A stretch of DNA of 12,391 bases from Paracoccaceae bacterium. Its GTDB lineage: Bacteria; Pseudomonadota; Alphaproteobacteria; Rhodobacterales; Rhodobacteraceae. Below are positions 1 through 8,030 of this stretch, in pieces; the stretch's first letter is position 1, and every line of letters begins with the position of its first letter. Below the pieces are notes generated by a model. It saw nothing but the letters and a program-made list of their open reading frames with translations. It did no database searches and was not told the origin of the DNA. The stretch covers positions 1 through 12,391 of the forward strand of contig SKKS01000434.1 of NCBI GenBank assembly GCA_007123625.1. Direction: 5' to 3'. The position numbers and the translations under genes were made by a program.

Positions 1-144
1 CATGGGCTTCTGTTCCAGTTCGACAACCCGCTGGTCGAATGGGTGGACGAGGCCCTGGGCGCCCTGATCGAACGCGGTGTGGTGAACGATCTGGTGCAGA
101 CATGGCTGGTGGCTGACCCTGACCTGCCGGTCATCACGGAATAA
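1..144 (+). CDS. C-terminal end of a probable ABC transporter substrate-binding protein (partial)
   Basis: Frame 1 is open from the first base to a TAA at 142-144 and gives 47 residues that begin HGLLFQFDNPLVEWVDEALG and end in LPVITE. The start lies outside the window. The text (an acidic amphipathic helix, then an Ile-Glu-Arg-Gly-Val-Val turn and a Trp) resembles the last helix of family 3 periplasmic solute-binding proteins, which usually ends with a short helix of the kind seen before a final Trp-Leu. The identification rests mainly on context: a polar amino acid permease starts 18 bases downstream and its ATPase follows, the usual order in such operons. The substrate cannot be read from this fragment. 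Another extracytoplasmic protein is possible but less likely. Confidence 0.72.
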   Translation, partial: HGLLFQFDNPLVEWVDEALGALIERGVVNDLVQTWLVADPDLPVITE

Positions 145-162
145 ACCGGACCCACCGCCCTT

Positions 163-1110
163 ATGCCCGACCCCGAAACACCCCCCCACGCCGGAGCCCG
201 CATCGGCGTGGCGCCCCCGGGCGCGACCGCCATGCCCCGGGCGCCCGTCCCGCACGGCATTCGTCCCATGCCCGAGGGCCCGCCGCCCGCCCCGCGCCGC
301 CAGAGCTTCGACTGGCGCGCGGCGCTGGTGCCCACATTGATCAGCGCGGTATCAATTGTCGTGGTCTTTGGCGCGCTCGGGTGGCTTGTCACCTCGGCCG
401 AGCAATGGCCGCGCATCCGGTTGCAGTTCTTCAACTGGGATCACATGGTCGCTTCGGCCCCGCGTGTGATCAAGGGGTTCTGGACCAACCTGCAGGTCTG
501 GCTGATCGTGCTGGCCTGTATCGCGGTCTGGGCGCTGGTGCTGGCGGTGATCCGGTCCCTGCGCAGCCCGGTGTTCGCGCCGTTCCGGATCATGGTGGTG
601 GTCTATATCGATGTGTTCCGGGGCCTTCCGGCGCTTCTGCTGGTGATCCTGTTCGGCTTCGGCATTCCGGCGCTGCAAATCCCCGGCCTGCCGAATTCGG
701 GGCTGTTCTGGGGCGGCGTGGCGATGGTGCTCAGCTATTCGGCCTATGTCTGCGAAATCTACCGCTCGGGAATCGAGGCCGTGCACGAGGGCCAGCGCGC
801 CGCTGCCCGTGCACTGGGTCTGAGCGAATGGCAGACGCTGATCTATTGCGTGCTGCCGCAGGCATTGCGCAACGTGTTGCCCGCGCTCATGAACATCGTG
901 GTGGCGCTGCAGAAGGATGTGGCGCTTCTGTCGGTGATCGGCGTGCGCGATGCAGTGCGCGAGGCGCAGATCTACACCGCCACCACCTTCAACTATTCGC
1001 CGCTGATCGTGGCGGCGGGGTTGTTCCTGCTTGCCACGATTCCGATGGCGCGGCTGGCCGACTGGGTGAACCGGCGCGACCGCGAACGCCGCCTGCAGAT
1101 TACGGGCTAG
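163..1110 (+). CDS. Amino acid ABC transporter permease (His/Glu/Gln/Arg/opine family)
   Basis: Inner-membrane subunit that forms the translocation path of an ABC importer for a polar amino acid or related solute. The 315 residues show hydrophobic segments near 56-76, 106-130, 142-168, 181-197, 238-262 and 279-298. The EAA loop that docks on the ATPase is clear at 205-236 (EAVHEGQRAAARALGLSEWQ, then VLPQALR). The second half matches the HisM/GlnP type, including FRGLPALLLVILFGFG at 152-167. The first 50 residues are unusual: Pro/Ala-rich, not hydrophobic, and preceded by no Shine-Dalgarno, so translation may begin at the ATG at 232 or 268 instead of 163. The stop lies 4 bases before the ATPase start, so the two are co-translated. 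Substrate unknown; glutamate/aspartate-type or general amino acid uptake are reasonable guesses only. Confidence 0.93.
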   Translation: MPDPETPPHAGARIGVAPPGATAMPRAPVPHGIRPMPEGPPPAPRRQSFDWRAALVPTLISAVSIVVVFGALGWLVTSAEQWPRIRLQFFNWDHMVASAPRVIKGFWTNLQVWLIVLACIAVWALVLAVIRSLRSPVFAPFRIMVVVYIDVFRGLPALLLVILFGFGIPALQIPGLPNSGLFWGGVAMVLSYSAYVCEIYRSGIEAVHEGQRAAARALGLSEWQTLIYCVLPQALRNVLPALMNIVVALQKDVALLSVIGVRDAVREAQIYTATTFNYSPLIVAAGLFLLATIPMARLADWVNRRDRERRLQITG

Positions 1111-1114
1111 GGCG

Positions 1115-1858
1115 ATGGCGGCGATCACCATACGAGGGTTGACCAAGTATTTCGGCCAGACGCTGGTTCTGGATCGGGTGGATCTGGACGTGGCCGCGCA
1201 AGAGGTGGTGTGCCTGATCGGGGCCTCGGGGTCAGGCAAATCCACGCTGCTGCGCTGCATCAACCGGCTGGTGGAGCCAGACCACGGCGCCATTGCGCTG
1301 GATGGGGTGCCGGTGGATGATCCGCGATTCGGGCGCACGGGGTTGCAAAAGCGCATTGCGATCGTGTTCCAGTCCTACAACCTGTTTCCGCACATGCGGG
1401 TGATCGACAACATCACCCTCGCGCCGCGCCGGGTGCATGGCGACAGCCGCCGCGCCGCCGAAGAACGCGCACGCGAAGCGCTGGCGCTGTTCGGGATGCA
1501 GGATTTCGCGAACGCCTATCCCGAGCAGCTTTCGGGCGGCCAGCAGCAGCGCGTGGCGATCGTGCGCGCGCTGATGACCCGCCCCGACGTGCTGTTGCTG
1601 GACGAGGTGACGGCGGCTCTGGACCCGGAGCTGGTGGGCGAGGTGCTGCGCATCATCGCCAGCCTGCGCGACCGGGGCATCACCATGGTGATCGTCACGC
1701 ACGAGATGGGATTCGCCCGCGCCGTGGCCGACCGGGTGTGTTTCCTGCATGGCGGGCGGATACTGGAGGACGGGCCACCCGAGGCGTTGTTTTCCACCCC
1801 GCAGCATGAACGCACGCAGGCGTTTCTGGAACGGATCGTGGAGTCAGGTCGGTTGTAG
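1115..1858 (+). CDS. Amino acid ABC transporter ATP-binding protein
   Basis: Cytoplasmic ATPase that powers the adjacent permease. All nucleotide-binding motifs are present in its 247 residues: Walker A GASGSGKS at 36-43, Q-loop Gln 86 in FQSYNLFPH, the ABC signature LSGGQQQR at 139-146, Walker B VLLLDE at 159-164, a D-loop with ALD at 168-170 and the switch His 196 in VTHEMGFA. Length and the FQSYNLFPHM text fit the GlnQ/HisP/AapP family of about 240-260 residues. One departure is Val 165 after the catalytic Glu 164, where Pro is most common (DEV for DEP). The ATG at 1115 follows the permease stop by 4 bases and has only a weak GGGCTAGGG upstream, suggesting translational coupling. It is the last gene of its operon; a large stem-loop lies just downstream. 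Confidence 0.96.
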   Translation: MAAITIRGLTKYFGQTLVLDRVDLDVAAQEVVCLIGASGSGKSTLLRCINRLVEPDHGAIALDGVPVDDPRFGRTGLQKRIAIVFQSYNLFPHMRVIDNITLAPRRVHGDSRRAAEERAREALALFGMQDFANAYPEQLSGGQQQRVAIVRALMTRPDVLLLDEVTAALDPELVGEVLRIIASLRDRGITMVIVTHEMGFARAVADRVCFLHGGRILEDGPPEALFSTPQHERTQAFLERIVESGRL

Positions 1859-1870
1859 GCGCCTGATCCG

Positions 1871-1937
1871 GTGCGGATGAGCGCCCCCATGACGCACCCC
1901 ACACCCACCCGTGCGCCATGGGGGCGCTCATCCGCGT
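1871..1937. terminator. Long stem-loop between convergent operons, probable bidirectional terminator
   Basis: A 19-bp perfect inverted repeat has arms at 1873-1891 and 1917-1935. After one A/C mismatch the stem continues inward for 5 bp (1893-1897 with 1911-1915), leaving a 13-base loop, CCCCACACCCACC. Two outer G-T pairs extend it to 1871-1937. It sits 12 bases after the ATPase stop, where the two strands' genes converge. The right arm overlaps the stop codon and last codons of the flavoprotein gene on the - strand. No run of T follows on either side, so it is not a classical intrinsic terminator; it could still stop polymerase, aid Rho, or shield both mRNA 3' ends. Confidence 0.7.
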
Positions 1938-3100
1938 GCCCGTGCGGCAATCGCCTGTCCCGCCGCCACGCCCGAGGACCACGCCCACTGGAAGTTGTAG
2001 CCGCCCAGCCAGCCTGTCACGTCCACCGCCTCGCCGATGGCATAAAGGCCAGGGACGCGGCGGGATTCCATGGTTTTGGATGATAGAGCATCGGTGTCGA
2101 TTCCGCCTGCAGTGACTTCGGCCTTGGCGTAGCCTTCGGTGCCCGAGGGGTGGAAGGTCAGGTTTTCCAGCATATCGGCAGCGCGGTCGAGTTCGCTGTC
2201 AGGCGTGTTGCCCAGCTCGCGCGGGAGCGCGATGCGCGTGGCCAGCGCCTCGGCCAGCCGGTTGGGCAGGTGGTCGGCCAGCGCGGATTTCAGTTGCGCG
2301 CGGGGGGACTTCCGGCGGGCGGCGCGCAGCATTGCGCCTGCGTTGACCAGCAGTTGCAGCGCCACCGCATCGCCCGGCCGCCAGTAGCTGGAGACCTGCA
2401 ATATCGCCGGGCCCGAAAGCCCGCGATGGGTGAACAGCGCGGCTTCGGCAAAGCTGACGTCGCCCACCCGCGCCACCACGGGGCAGGCGACACCGCTGAG
2501 GGTCCGGAACAGCTTCTCGTCCTCGCCCAGCACCAGCGGTACCAGCGCCGGGCGCGGCGGCACCACTGCCAGCCCGAATTGTTGCGCAATGGCATAGGCG
2601 CGCCCGGTGGCGCCCATCTTCGGGATCGACGGCCCGCCCGTGGCGATGGCCAGTTGCGGCGCGCGGGCGCCTGCGACATGGAACCACCCGTCCGCGTGGC
2701 GGATGTCGCCGATGGGCGTGTTCAGGCGCACTGTGACCCCGCCGCGCGCGCATTCGTCCAGCAGCATGGCCACGATCTGCCGGGCCGATCCGTCGCAGAA
2801 CAGCTGCCCCAGCGTCTTTTCATGCCAGGCGATGCGGTGGCGATCCACCAGCGCAATGAAATCCCACTGCGTGTAGCGGCTGAGCGCGGATTTCGCGAAA
2901 TGCGGGTTCTCCGACAGGAAACAGCCTGCATCGGTGCCGGTATTGGTGAAGTTGCACCGCCCGCCGCCCGAGATCAGGATTTTCTTGCCCGCCCGGTCGG
3001 CATGGTCCAGCAGCAGGACGCGTGCGCCTGCCTGCCCGGCGGTAGCCGCCGCCAGCAACCCCGCGCCGCCCGCGCCCAGGATGATTACGTCGAAGTCCAC
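1928..3100 (-). CDS. FAD-dependent oxidoreductase of the BaiN/HI0933 (YhiN) family
   Basis: Cytoplasmic flavoprotein of 390 residues. The N-terminal Rossmann FAD-binding motif is GAGGAGLLAA at 9-18, followed by an acidic turn (LLDHADRAGKK, 30-40) and the family signature SGGGRCNFTN at 44-53. A second nucleotide-linked block is IATGGPSIPKMGATG at 152-166. The C-terminal FAD block GEAVDVTGWLGGYNFQWAWS at 356-375 is diagnostic of this family (TIGR00275-like). Members are annotated as NAD(P)/FAD-dependent oxidoreductases and a few as bile acid or unsaturated-substrate reductases, but the physiological substrate here is unknown. The start is a GTG at 3098-3100 with only a weak Shine-Dalgarno, 8 bases after the tex stop, so it is probably translated from the same transcript. 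Its 3' end forms part of the convergent stem-loop. Confidence 0.93.
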   Translation of the reverse strand: MDFDVIILGAGGAGLLAAATAGQAGARVLLLDHADRAGKKILISGGGRCNFTNTGTDAGCFLSENPHFAKSALSRYTQWDFIALVDRHRIAWHEKTLGQLFCDGSARQIVAMLLDECARGGVTVRLNTPIGDIRHADGWFHVAGARAPQLAIATGGPSIPKMGATGRAYAIAQQFGLAVVPPRPALVPLVLGEDEKLFRTLSGVACPVVARVGDVSFAEAALFTHRGLSGPAILQVSSYWRPGDAVALQLLVNAGAMLRAARRKSPRAQLKSALADHLPNRLAEALATRIALPRELGNTPDSELDRAADMLENLTFHPSGTEGYAKAEVTAGGIDTDALSSKTMESRRVPGLYAIGEAVDVTGWLGGYNFQWAWSSGVAAGQAIAARARG

Positions 3101-3108
3101 GGGCGCGC

Positions 3109-5508
3109 TCAGCGCTTGCCCCGAAGCGCATCGCGCAAAGCCGCCCCCAGTGCGCCATTCTGCGAGTCGTCTCCGCCGTTGCGCGCCTGTTGGGGTTTGC
3201 CCTGTGGCTTTCCCTGTCCTTGCTTGCCCGCGCCCGGCTTGCCCTGTTGCCCCGTTCCTTGTGGTCCCGTTCGCTGTTGCGGCGCATCCCGGCGCCGGTC
3301 GGGGGCGCTGGTGCTGGCGCTGTCGGCGCCTGCGTCCGTGCGCATGCTCAGCGCAATGCGCTTGCGGGGGATGTCCACTTCGGTCACGCGGACCTTGACC
3401 ACATCGCCGGCTTTGACCACCTCGTGCGGGTCCTTGACGAACCGGTCGGCCAGCTGGCTGATATGCACCAGCCCGTCCTGATGCACGCCGATATCGACAA
3501 AGGCGCCAAAGGCCACCACATTGGTCACGGTCCCTTCCAGCGCCATGCCGGGGCGCAGGTCGGCCATCGTTTCCACACCGTCGGCAAAGCGCGCGGTGGT
3601 GAATTCGGGGCGCGGGTCGCGTCCGGGCTTTTCCAGTTCCGCCAGAATGTCGCGCACCGTGGGCAGGCCGAAGCGGTCGTCGACGTAATCGGCAGCGTGC
3701 AGTTCCCGCAACGCCGCCGGGTTGCCCATGATTGCGCGGATGTCACGCCCGCAGGCCTTCACGATCCGACGTGCCAGGCCGTAGGCTTCGGGGTGCACCG
3801 CCGAGGCATCCAGCGGCTCGGCCCCATCTTGCACCCGCAGGAAGCCCGCGCACTGCTCGAACGCGCGGGGGCCCAACCCCGAAACCTTCATCAGCGCCTT
3901 GCGCGAGGGGAACGCGCCTTCGGCATCGCGGTGCGCGACGATATTTCCCGCCAGCGATGGGCCCAGCCCCGCCACCCGCGCCAGCAACGGCGCCGACGCA
4001 GTGTTGAGGTCCACGCCCACCGCATTCACCGCATCCTCGACCACGCCATCGAGCGCTTGCGCCAGACGGCGCTGGTCCACGTCGTGCTGATACTGGCCCA
4101 CGCCGATGGACTGTGGCGCGATCTTCACCAGTTCGGCCAGCGGATCCTGCAGCCGCCGCGCGATCGATACCGCGCCGCGCAGCGACACGTCCAGCCCCGG
4201 AAACTCGGCCGCCGCCAGTTCCGACGCGGAATAGACAGAGGCGCCGGCCTCGGACACGATCACCTTGACCGGGTGCCTGGTGCCCGCAGGCAGGGCCTTG
4301 AGTGCCTCTGCCACAAAGCGCTCGGTCTCGCGGCTGGCGGTGCCGTTGCCGATGGCGATCAGGTCGATCCCATGCGCGCGGATCAGGCGCAGCACTTCGG
4401 CCATCGCCCCGCGCAGGTCGTGCTTTGGCGCGAAGGGATAGATCGTGGCGGTGTCCAGCAGCTTGCCCGTCGCATCCACCGCCGCCACCTTGACCCCTGT
4501 ACGAATACCCGGATCCAGCCCCAGCGTGGCACGCGGCCCGGCGGGCGCGGCCAGCAGCAGGTCGCGCATGTTGCGGGCAAAGACGGTGATCGCGGCCTCG
4601 TGGGAGCGGCGGCGCAGTTCCGACAGCAGGTCGACATACATGCTCAGCGACAGCTTCACGCGCCACGCCCATGCGCCCGCATCGCGCAGCCAACGGTCGC
4701 CGGGGCCGTCGCCCCGAATGCCGATGGTGGCGGCGACCATGTTCAGCACGCGGGGCAGGCCGATGTCAGGGTCGGGGGCGATTTCCAGCGTGACGATCTC
4801 TTCCTTGCTGGCGCGTAACAGCGCCAGCGCCCGATGCGCGGGGATTGCAGCCCATTTCTCGGCATGGTCGAAGTAGTCCGAAAACTTGGCGCCTGCGTCC
4901 TCCTTGCCCTTGACCACGCGGGCCGAGATGATGGCCTCGGCCTGCAGGAAATCGCGCAACCGGCCCAGAAGAGCGGCATTCTCGGCCAGGTCTTCGGTCA
5001 GGATGTCGCGCGCGCCGTCAAGCGCGGCCTTGGGCGTGGCGACAGCCTCGGACACGAAGCGACCGGCCAGCGTTTCAGGATCGGCGTCGCGGTTGTCCAG
5101 GATGGCGCGCAACAGCGGCTCCAGCCCGTTTTCGCGCGCGATCATGGCCCGGGTGCGGCGCTTGGGCTTGTAGGGCAGATACAGGTCTTCAAGCGTGGCC
5201 TTGGTGTCGGCCCCGGCGATGGACCGCGCCAGCGCATCGGTCAGCTTGCCCTGTTCGGTGATGGATTTCAGGATGGTCGCACGCCGCGCTTCAAGCTCGC
5301 GGAGGTAATCCAGCCGCTCGGCCAGGGTCCGCAGCTGCGTGTCATCCAGGCCCCCGGTAGCTTCCTTGCGATAGCGGGCGACGAACGGCACCGTGGCGCC
5401 CCCGTCCAGCAGGGCGATGGCGGATTCCACCTGTTCAGGGCGGGCGGAAAGGTCGGCGGCGATGCTGCGCGCAATGCGCTGGGCGGTACCGGGGGCGATT
5501 TCGGGCAC
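3109..5508 (-). CDS. tex: Tex, RNA-binding transcriptional accessory protein
   Basis: Tex is a conserved cytoplasmic nucleic-acid-binding protein related to eukaryotic Spt6, linked to transcription and RNA metabolism. With the start used here it has 799 residues. In order: the Tex N-terminal helical region with IALLDGGATVPFVARYRKEA (31-50) and TGGLDDTQLR (51-60); DLYLPYKPKRRTRAMIARE near 108-126; a YqgF/RNase H-like domain from about 327 (LGLDPGIRTGVKVAAVD); helix-hairpin-helix repeats at about 499-558 (VAGLGPSLAGNIV, VSGLGPRAFEQ); and an S1 RNA-binding domain at 653-722. A Gly/Gln/Lys/Pro-rich tail fills 726-799. The frame stays open to 6156, but that extra text is glcF read out of frame and is unlike Tex. 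A GTG at 5506-5508 with AGGAG nine bases upstream is the best start. It lies 65 bases after glcF. Confidence 0.96.
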   Translation of the reverse strand: MPEIAPGTAQRIARSIAADLSARPEQVESAIALLDGGATVPFVARYRKEATGGLDDTQLRTLAERLDYLRELEARRATILKSITEQGKLTDALARSIAGADTKATLEDLYLPYKPKRRTRAMIARENGLEPLLRAILDNRDADPETLAGRFVSEAVATPKAALDGARDILTEDLAENAALLGRLRDFLQAEAIISARVVKGKEDAGAKFSDYFDHAEKWAAIPAHRALALLRASKEEIVTLEIAPDPDIGLPRVLNMVAATIGIRGDGPGDRWLRDAGAWAWRVKLSLSMYVDLLSELRRRSHEAAITVFARNMRDLLLAAPAGPRATLGLDPGIRTGVKVAAVDATGKLLDTATIYPFAPKHDLRGAMAEVLRLIRAHGIDLIAIGNGTASRETERFVAEALKALPAGTRHPVKVIVSEAGASVYSASELAAAEFPGLDVSLRGAVSIARRLQDPLAELVKIAPQSIGVGQYQHDVDQRRLAQALDGVVEDAVNAVGVDLNTASAPLLARVAGLGPSLAGNIVAHRDAEGAFPSRKALMKVSGLGPRAFEQCAGFLRVQDGAEPLDASAVHPEAYGLARRIVKACGRDIRAIMGNPAALRELHAADYVDDRFGLPTVRDILAELEKPGRDPRPEFTTARFADGVETMADLRPGMALEGTVTNVVAFGAFVDIGVHQDGLVHISQLADRFVKDPHEVVKAGDVVKVRVTEVDIPRKRIALSMRTDAGADSASTSAPDRRRDAPQQRTGPQGTGQQGKPGAGKQGQGKPQGKPQQARNGGDDSQNGALGAALRDALRGKR

Positions 5509-5517
5509 GCGGGGAAA

Positions 5518-5522
5518 CTCCT
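5518..5522 (-). promoter_or_regulatory. Ribosome binding site of tex
   Basis: On the - strand AGGAG ends nine bases before a GTG at 5506-5508. No ATG lies near the beginning of the Tex homology, so this site decides the start and excludes the much longer open frame that runs back into glcF. Confidence 0.75.
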
Positions 5523-5573
5523 GTACGGTCGGGCTGCCCTGATAGCAACCCACCCGGCGCGCGCCAAGGGGCG

Positions 5574-6899
5574 TCAGCGCAGACGCGGCACACCTGCGCC
5601 GGGCATCGCCGGGTCGCGGTCCAGTGCGGGGGGCTTCGGCCCGCCGGTGGCCCAGTCCAGCAGTTCGACCGTGTGGACCACAGGGGTCGCGGTGCCGCCA
5701 CCAATCTGCATCATGCAGCCGATGTTGCCGGCCGCGATCACATCGGGCGAAGTGGTCTCCAGTGTGGCGACCTTGCGGGCCTTCAACTGGCCCGAAATCT
5801 CGGGCTGCATCAGGTTGTAGGTCCCCGCCGATCCGCAACACAGATGCGCGTCGCGCGGCTCGACCACCGTGAACCCCGCGCGCTTGAGCAGGTCCTTGGG
5901 CGCGGTCTTGATCTGCTGGCCATGCTGCAGCGAACAGGCGGCGTGATACGCCACCTTCATCGGCGCCGCGCCCCCCGCAGGCAAGTCGAGCTTCAACAGC
6001 ACCTCGGACACATCCAAGGCGATGGCGCTGACCGCCTTTGCCTCGGCAGCAAGGGTGTGGTTGCGGAACATGTGGCCGTAGTCCTTGACCGTGGTGCCGC
6101 AGCCGCTGGTGTTGATCACGATGGCGTCCAGCCCCGCGCCCTGAATCTCGGCCCACCAGGCGCGGATATTCGCCGCCGCCGTGGCGTGGCTTTCAGCGGT
6201 CTTGCCCATGTGATGGGTCAGCGCCCCGCAGCAGCCCGCGCCTTCGGCCACCACCACCTCGGCACCCAACCGGGTCAGCAGGCGGATGGTCGCGTCGTTG
6301 ATGTCGGTGTTCAGCGCGCGCTGCGCGCAGCCGGTCATCAGCGCCACGCGCATCCGGCGTTCGCCGCGCGCGGCAAAGGTCTGCGGGTCGTCGTTGCGGC
6401 TGACCGGGGGGATCTGCTTCGGCGCCATCGCCAGCATCGCGCGCAGCCGCGCGTCAGGCAGCAAGAACGCAAAGGGCCGCCCGATCTTGGCGCCCAACAA
6501 CGCCAGCCGGAAGCGCGTGGGATAGGGCAGCACCTTTGACAGCAGCCAGCGAAGCAACCTGTCCGACAGCGGGCGCTTGTAGGTCTGCTCGATGTATTCG
6601 CGCGCGTGATCCACCAGGTGCATATAGTGCACGCCACTGGGACAGGTGGTCATGCAGGCCAGGCAAGACAGGCAGCGGTCGATATGCTTGACCGTGCGCG
6701 CATCTGCCGGGCGCCCGGATTCCAGCATATCCTTGATCAGATAGATCCGCCCGCGCGGGCTGTCCAGCTCATCGCCCAGCACCGCATAGGTAGGGCAGGT
6801 GGCGGTGCAGAACCCGCAATGGACACAGGCGCGCAGGATCTGGTTCGAGCGTTCCGTCGCGGGATCGGCCAGTTGCTCGGGCGTGAAAGTCGTCTGCAT
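5574..6899 (-). CDS. glcF: Glycolate oxidase iron-sulfur subunit GlcF
   Basis: Electron-transfer subunit of glycolate oxidase, passing electrons from the flavin subunits to the respiratory chain at the membrane. The 441 residues contain two 4Fe-4S ferredoxin motifs: CVHCGFCTATCP (Cys 25, 28, 31, 35) and CLSCLACMTTCP (Cys 76, 79, 82, 86). Two cysteine-rich CCG domains follow, with AGCCGALTHHMGK near 221-233 and HLCCGSAGTYNLMQPEI near 352-368, the arrangement typical of GlcF. The C-terminal Pro-rich tail beyond about 415 makes it somewhat longer than the Escherichia coli protein. The ATG at 6897-6899 follows a GAGG sequence at a spacing of 8, and the glcE stop TGA lies within that Shine-Dalgarno, so glcE and glcF are translationally coupled. 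tex follows after 65 bases. Confidence 0.96.
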   Translation of the reverse strand: MQTTFTPEQLADPATERSNQILRACVHCGFCTATCPTYAVLGDELDSPRGRIYLIKDMLESGRPADARTVKHIDRCLSCLACMTTCPSGVHYMHLVDHAREYIEQTYKRPLSDRLLRWLLSKVLPYPTRFRLALLGAKIGRPFAFLLPDARLRAMLAMAPKQIPPVSRNDDPQTFAARGERRMRVALMTGCAQRALNTDINDATIRLLTRLGAEVVVAEGAGCCGALTHHMGKTAESHATAAANIRAWWAEIQGAGLDAIVINTSGCGTTVKDYGHMFRNHTLAAEAKAVSAIALDVSEVLLKLDLPAGGAAPMKVAYHAACSLQHGQQIKTAPKDLLKRAGFTVVEPRDAHLCCGSAGTYNLMQPEISGQLKARKVATLETTSPDVIAAGNIGCMMQIGGGTATPVVHTVELLDWATGGPKPPALDRDPAMPGAGVPRLR

Positions 6900-6907
6900 G
6901 GCGTGTT

Positions 6908-6911
6908 CCTC
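6908..6911 (-). promoter_or_regulatory. glcF ribosome binding site overlapping the glcE stop codon
   Basis: GAGG on the - strand shares bases with the TGA of glcE at 6910-6912 and sits eight bases before the glcF ATG. Ribosomes ending glcE stop directly on the site that starts glcF, which favours equal amounts of the two subunits. Confidence 0.75.
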
Positions 6912-8016
6912 AGCCCATCAATCCGGGGTTCAACACCCCGCGCGGATCGAATTTCGCCCGCAACCCCGCTGCCAGCCGCGCCAGCGGTTCCGGTTCCGGA
7001 TGGAGCACCGGCAGGCGCGCGCGTGTGGCCTCTGAAGCGCGCACAAGCGTCGCATGGCCGCCGATGCCGTCCAGTTTCGCGCGCAGGTCCGTGCCTTCGG
7101 GCTGCACCACCCAGACCAGCCCGCCGCCCCAGTCCATCAGCGCCGTGCCGCCTGCGCGGGCCAGCACGTCGGGCGCGTCCGATGGCTTGACCGACACACG
7201 CCAGACGTCGCCTTCGACCGGTCCCAGCGCCGCCGCATCGCGGATCGCCGCCCAGGACGCGCGGCTACCTGCCGCTTCGATTCGCGCGCAGGTGCCGAAC
7301 GGGCCCAGCACCGCGGCCAGCGCCTGTACCCGGTGTGCGACCGATCCGGCCAGCCCCTCGAGCCGCAACAGCACCCGACCGCCGGGTTCGCGCGCCGCCC
7401 CGCTGACCCCATAGGGCGACCCCAGGGCCGCTGCCATCGCCGCCACCGCGGCGCCCGGGTCCAGCCCGTCCAGCGCCAGCGAAACTTCGGCCTCGGGGAT
7501 CGGTAACACCTTGAAGGCGACTTCGGACACCACGCCAAGCGTGCCGTAGCTTCCCGCCATCAGCTTGACCAGGTCATAGCCGGTGACGTTCTTCATCACC
7601 CGTCCGCCGTTGCGGATCACACGGCCCGTGCCATCGACGAAGCGCACGCCGATCATGCTGTCCCGGCAGGCCCCCGCTGTCACCCGCCGCGGTCCCGACA
7701 CATTGGCCGCCACCACCCCGCCAATGGTGGGCGTGCCCTCGGTGCCCAGCAGGGCGCGGTGATCCATGGGCTCAAACGGCAGCATCTGATGATCGGCTCG
7801 CAACGCGGCCTCGACCTCGGCCAGTGGTGTGCCTGCGCGCACCACCAATGTCAGCGCGCCCGGATCATAAAGCGTGATGCCAAGCAGTTCCCCGGTTTCC
7901 AGCACCGCGCCGGTCACGGGCCGCCCTGGCCGACGGGTGCCGCCACCGCGCACGACCAACGGCCCGGTTGCCCCCCGGATTGCTTCGGCCAGTTCGGTTT
8001 CGGTTGTCGGACGCAT
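6910..8016 (-). CDS. glcE: Glycolate oxidase FAD-binding subunit GlcE
   Basis: Second flavin-domain subunit of glycolate oxidase. It has the PCMH-type FAD-binding fold but lacks the full C-terminal catalytic half seen in GlcD, as is usual for GlcE. Readable motifs in its 368 residues are VVRGGGTRRPGRP at 21-33, LTLVVRAGTPLAEVEAAL at 55-72, TIGGVVAANVSGPRRV at 97-112 with the FAD-contacting Gly-Gly, and MKNVTGYDLVKLMAGSYGTL at 141-160. It ends in KFDPRGVLNPGLMG, the shared C-terminal signature of this oxidase family. An in-frame ATG 48 bases further upstream (8064) exists, but the ATG at 8014-8016 has AAGGA nine bases before it and gives the expected N-terminus. The 109-base gap to glcD holds a hairpin and an intergenic repeat. 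Confidence 0.95.
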   Translation of the reverse strand: MRPTTETELAEAIRGATGPLVVRGGGTRRPGRPVTGAVLETGELLGITLYDPGALTLVVRAGTPLAEVEAALRADHQMLPFEPMDHRALLGTEGTPTIGGVVAANVSGPRRVTAGACRDSMIGVRFVDGTGRVIRNGGRVMKNVTGYDLVKLMAGSYGTLGVVSEVAFKVLPIPEAEVSLALDGLDPGAAVAAMAAALGSPYGVSGAAREPGGRVLLRLEGLAGSVAHRVQALAAVLGPFGTCARIEAAGSRASWAAIRDAAALGPVEGDVWRVSVKPSDAPDVLARAGGTALMDWGGGLVWVVQPEGTDLRAKLDGIGGHATLVRASEATRARLPVLHPEPEPLARLAAGLRAKFDPRGVLNPGLMG

Positions 8017-8025
8017 CGGGCGCGT

Positions 8026-8030
8026 TCCTT
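8026..8030 (-). promoter_or_regulatory. Ribosome binding site of glcE, embedded in the intergenic repeat
   Basis: AAGGA on the - strand lies nine bases before the ATG at 8016 and supports that start over the upstream in-frame ATG at 8064. Four of its five bases are the end of the conserved repeat at 8027-8056, so the repeat supplies the translation start signal. Confidence 0.65.

Noticed and set aside
352..1356. A 334-codon open frame on the - strand
   Set aside because: Antisense to the permease and ATPase genes, both of which have complete family motifs.
2150..3481. A 443-codon open frame on the + strand
   Set aside because: Antisense to the flavoprotein gene and the end of tex, whose protein motifs are clear; no recognisable protein text.
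3190..4818. A 542-codon open frame on the + strand
   Set aside because: It is antisense to tex, has a His/Arg/Gln-rich composition typical of GC-rich shadow frames, and shows no domain.
5509..6156. N-terminal extension of tex to 1015 residues
   Set aside because: The extra 216 residues are glcF read in another frame, do not resemble Tex, and a good AGGAG-spaced GTG exists at 5508.
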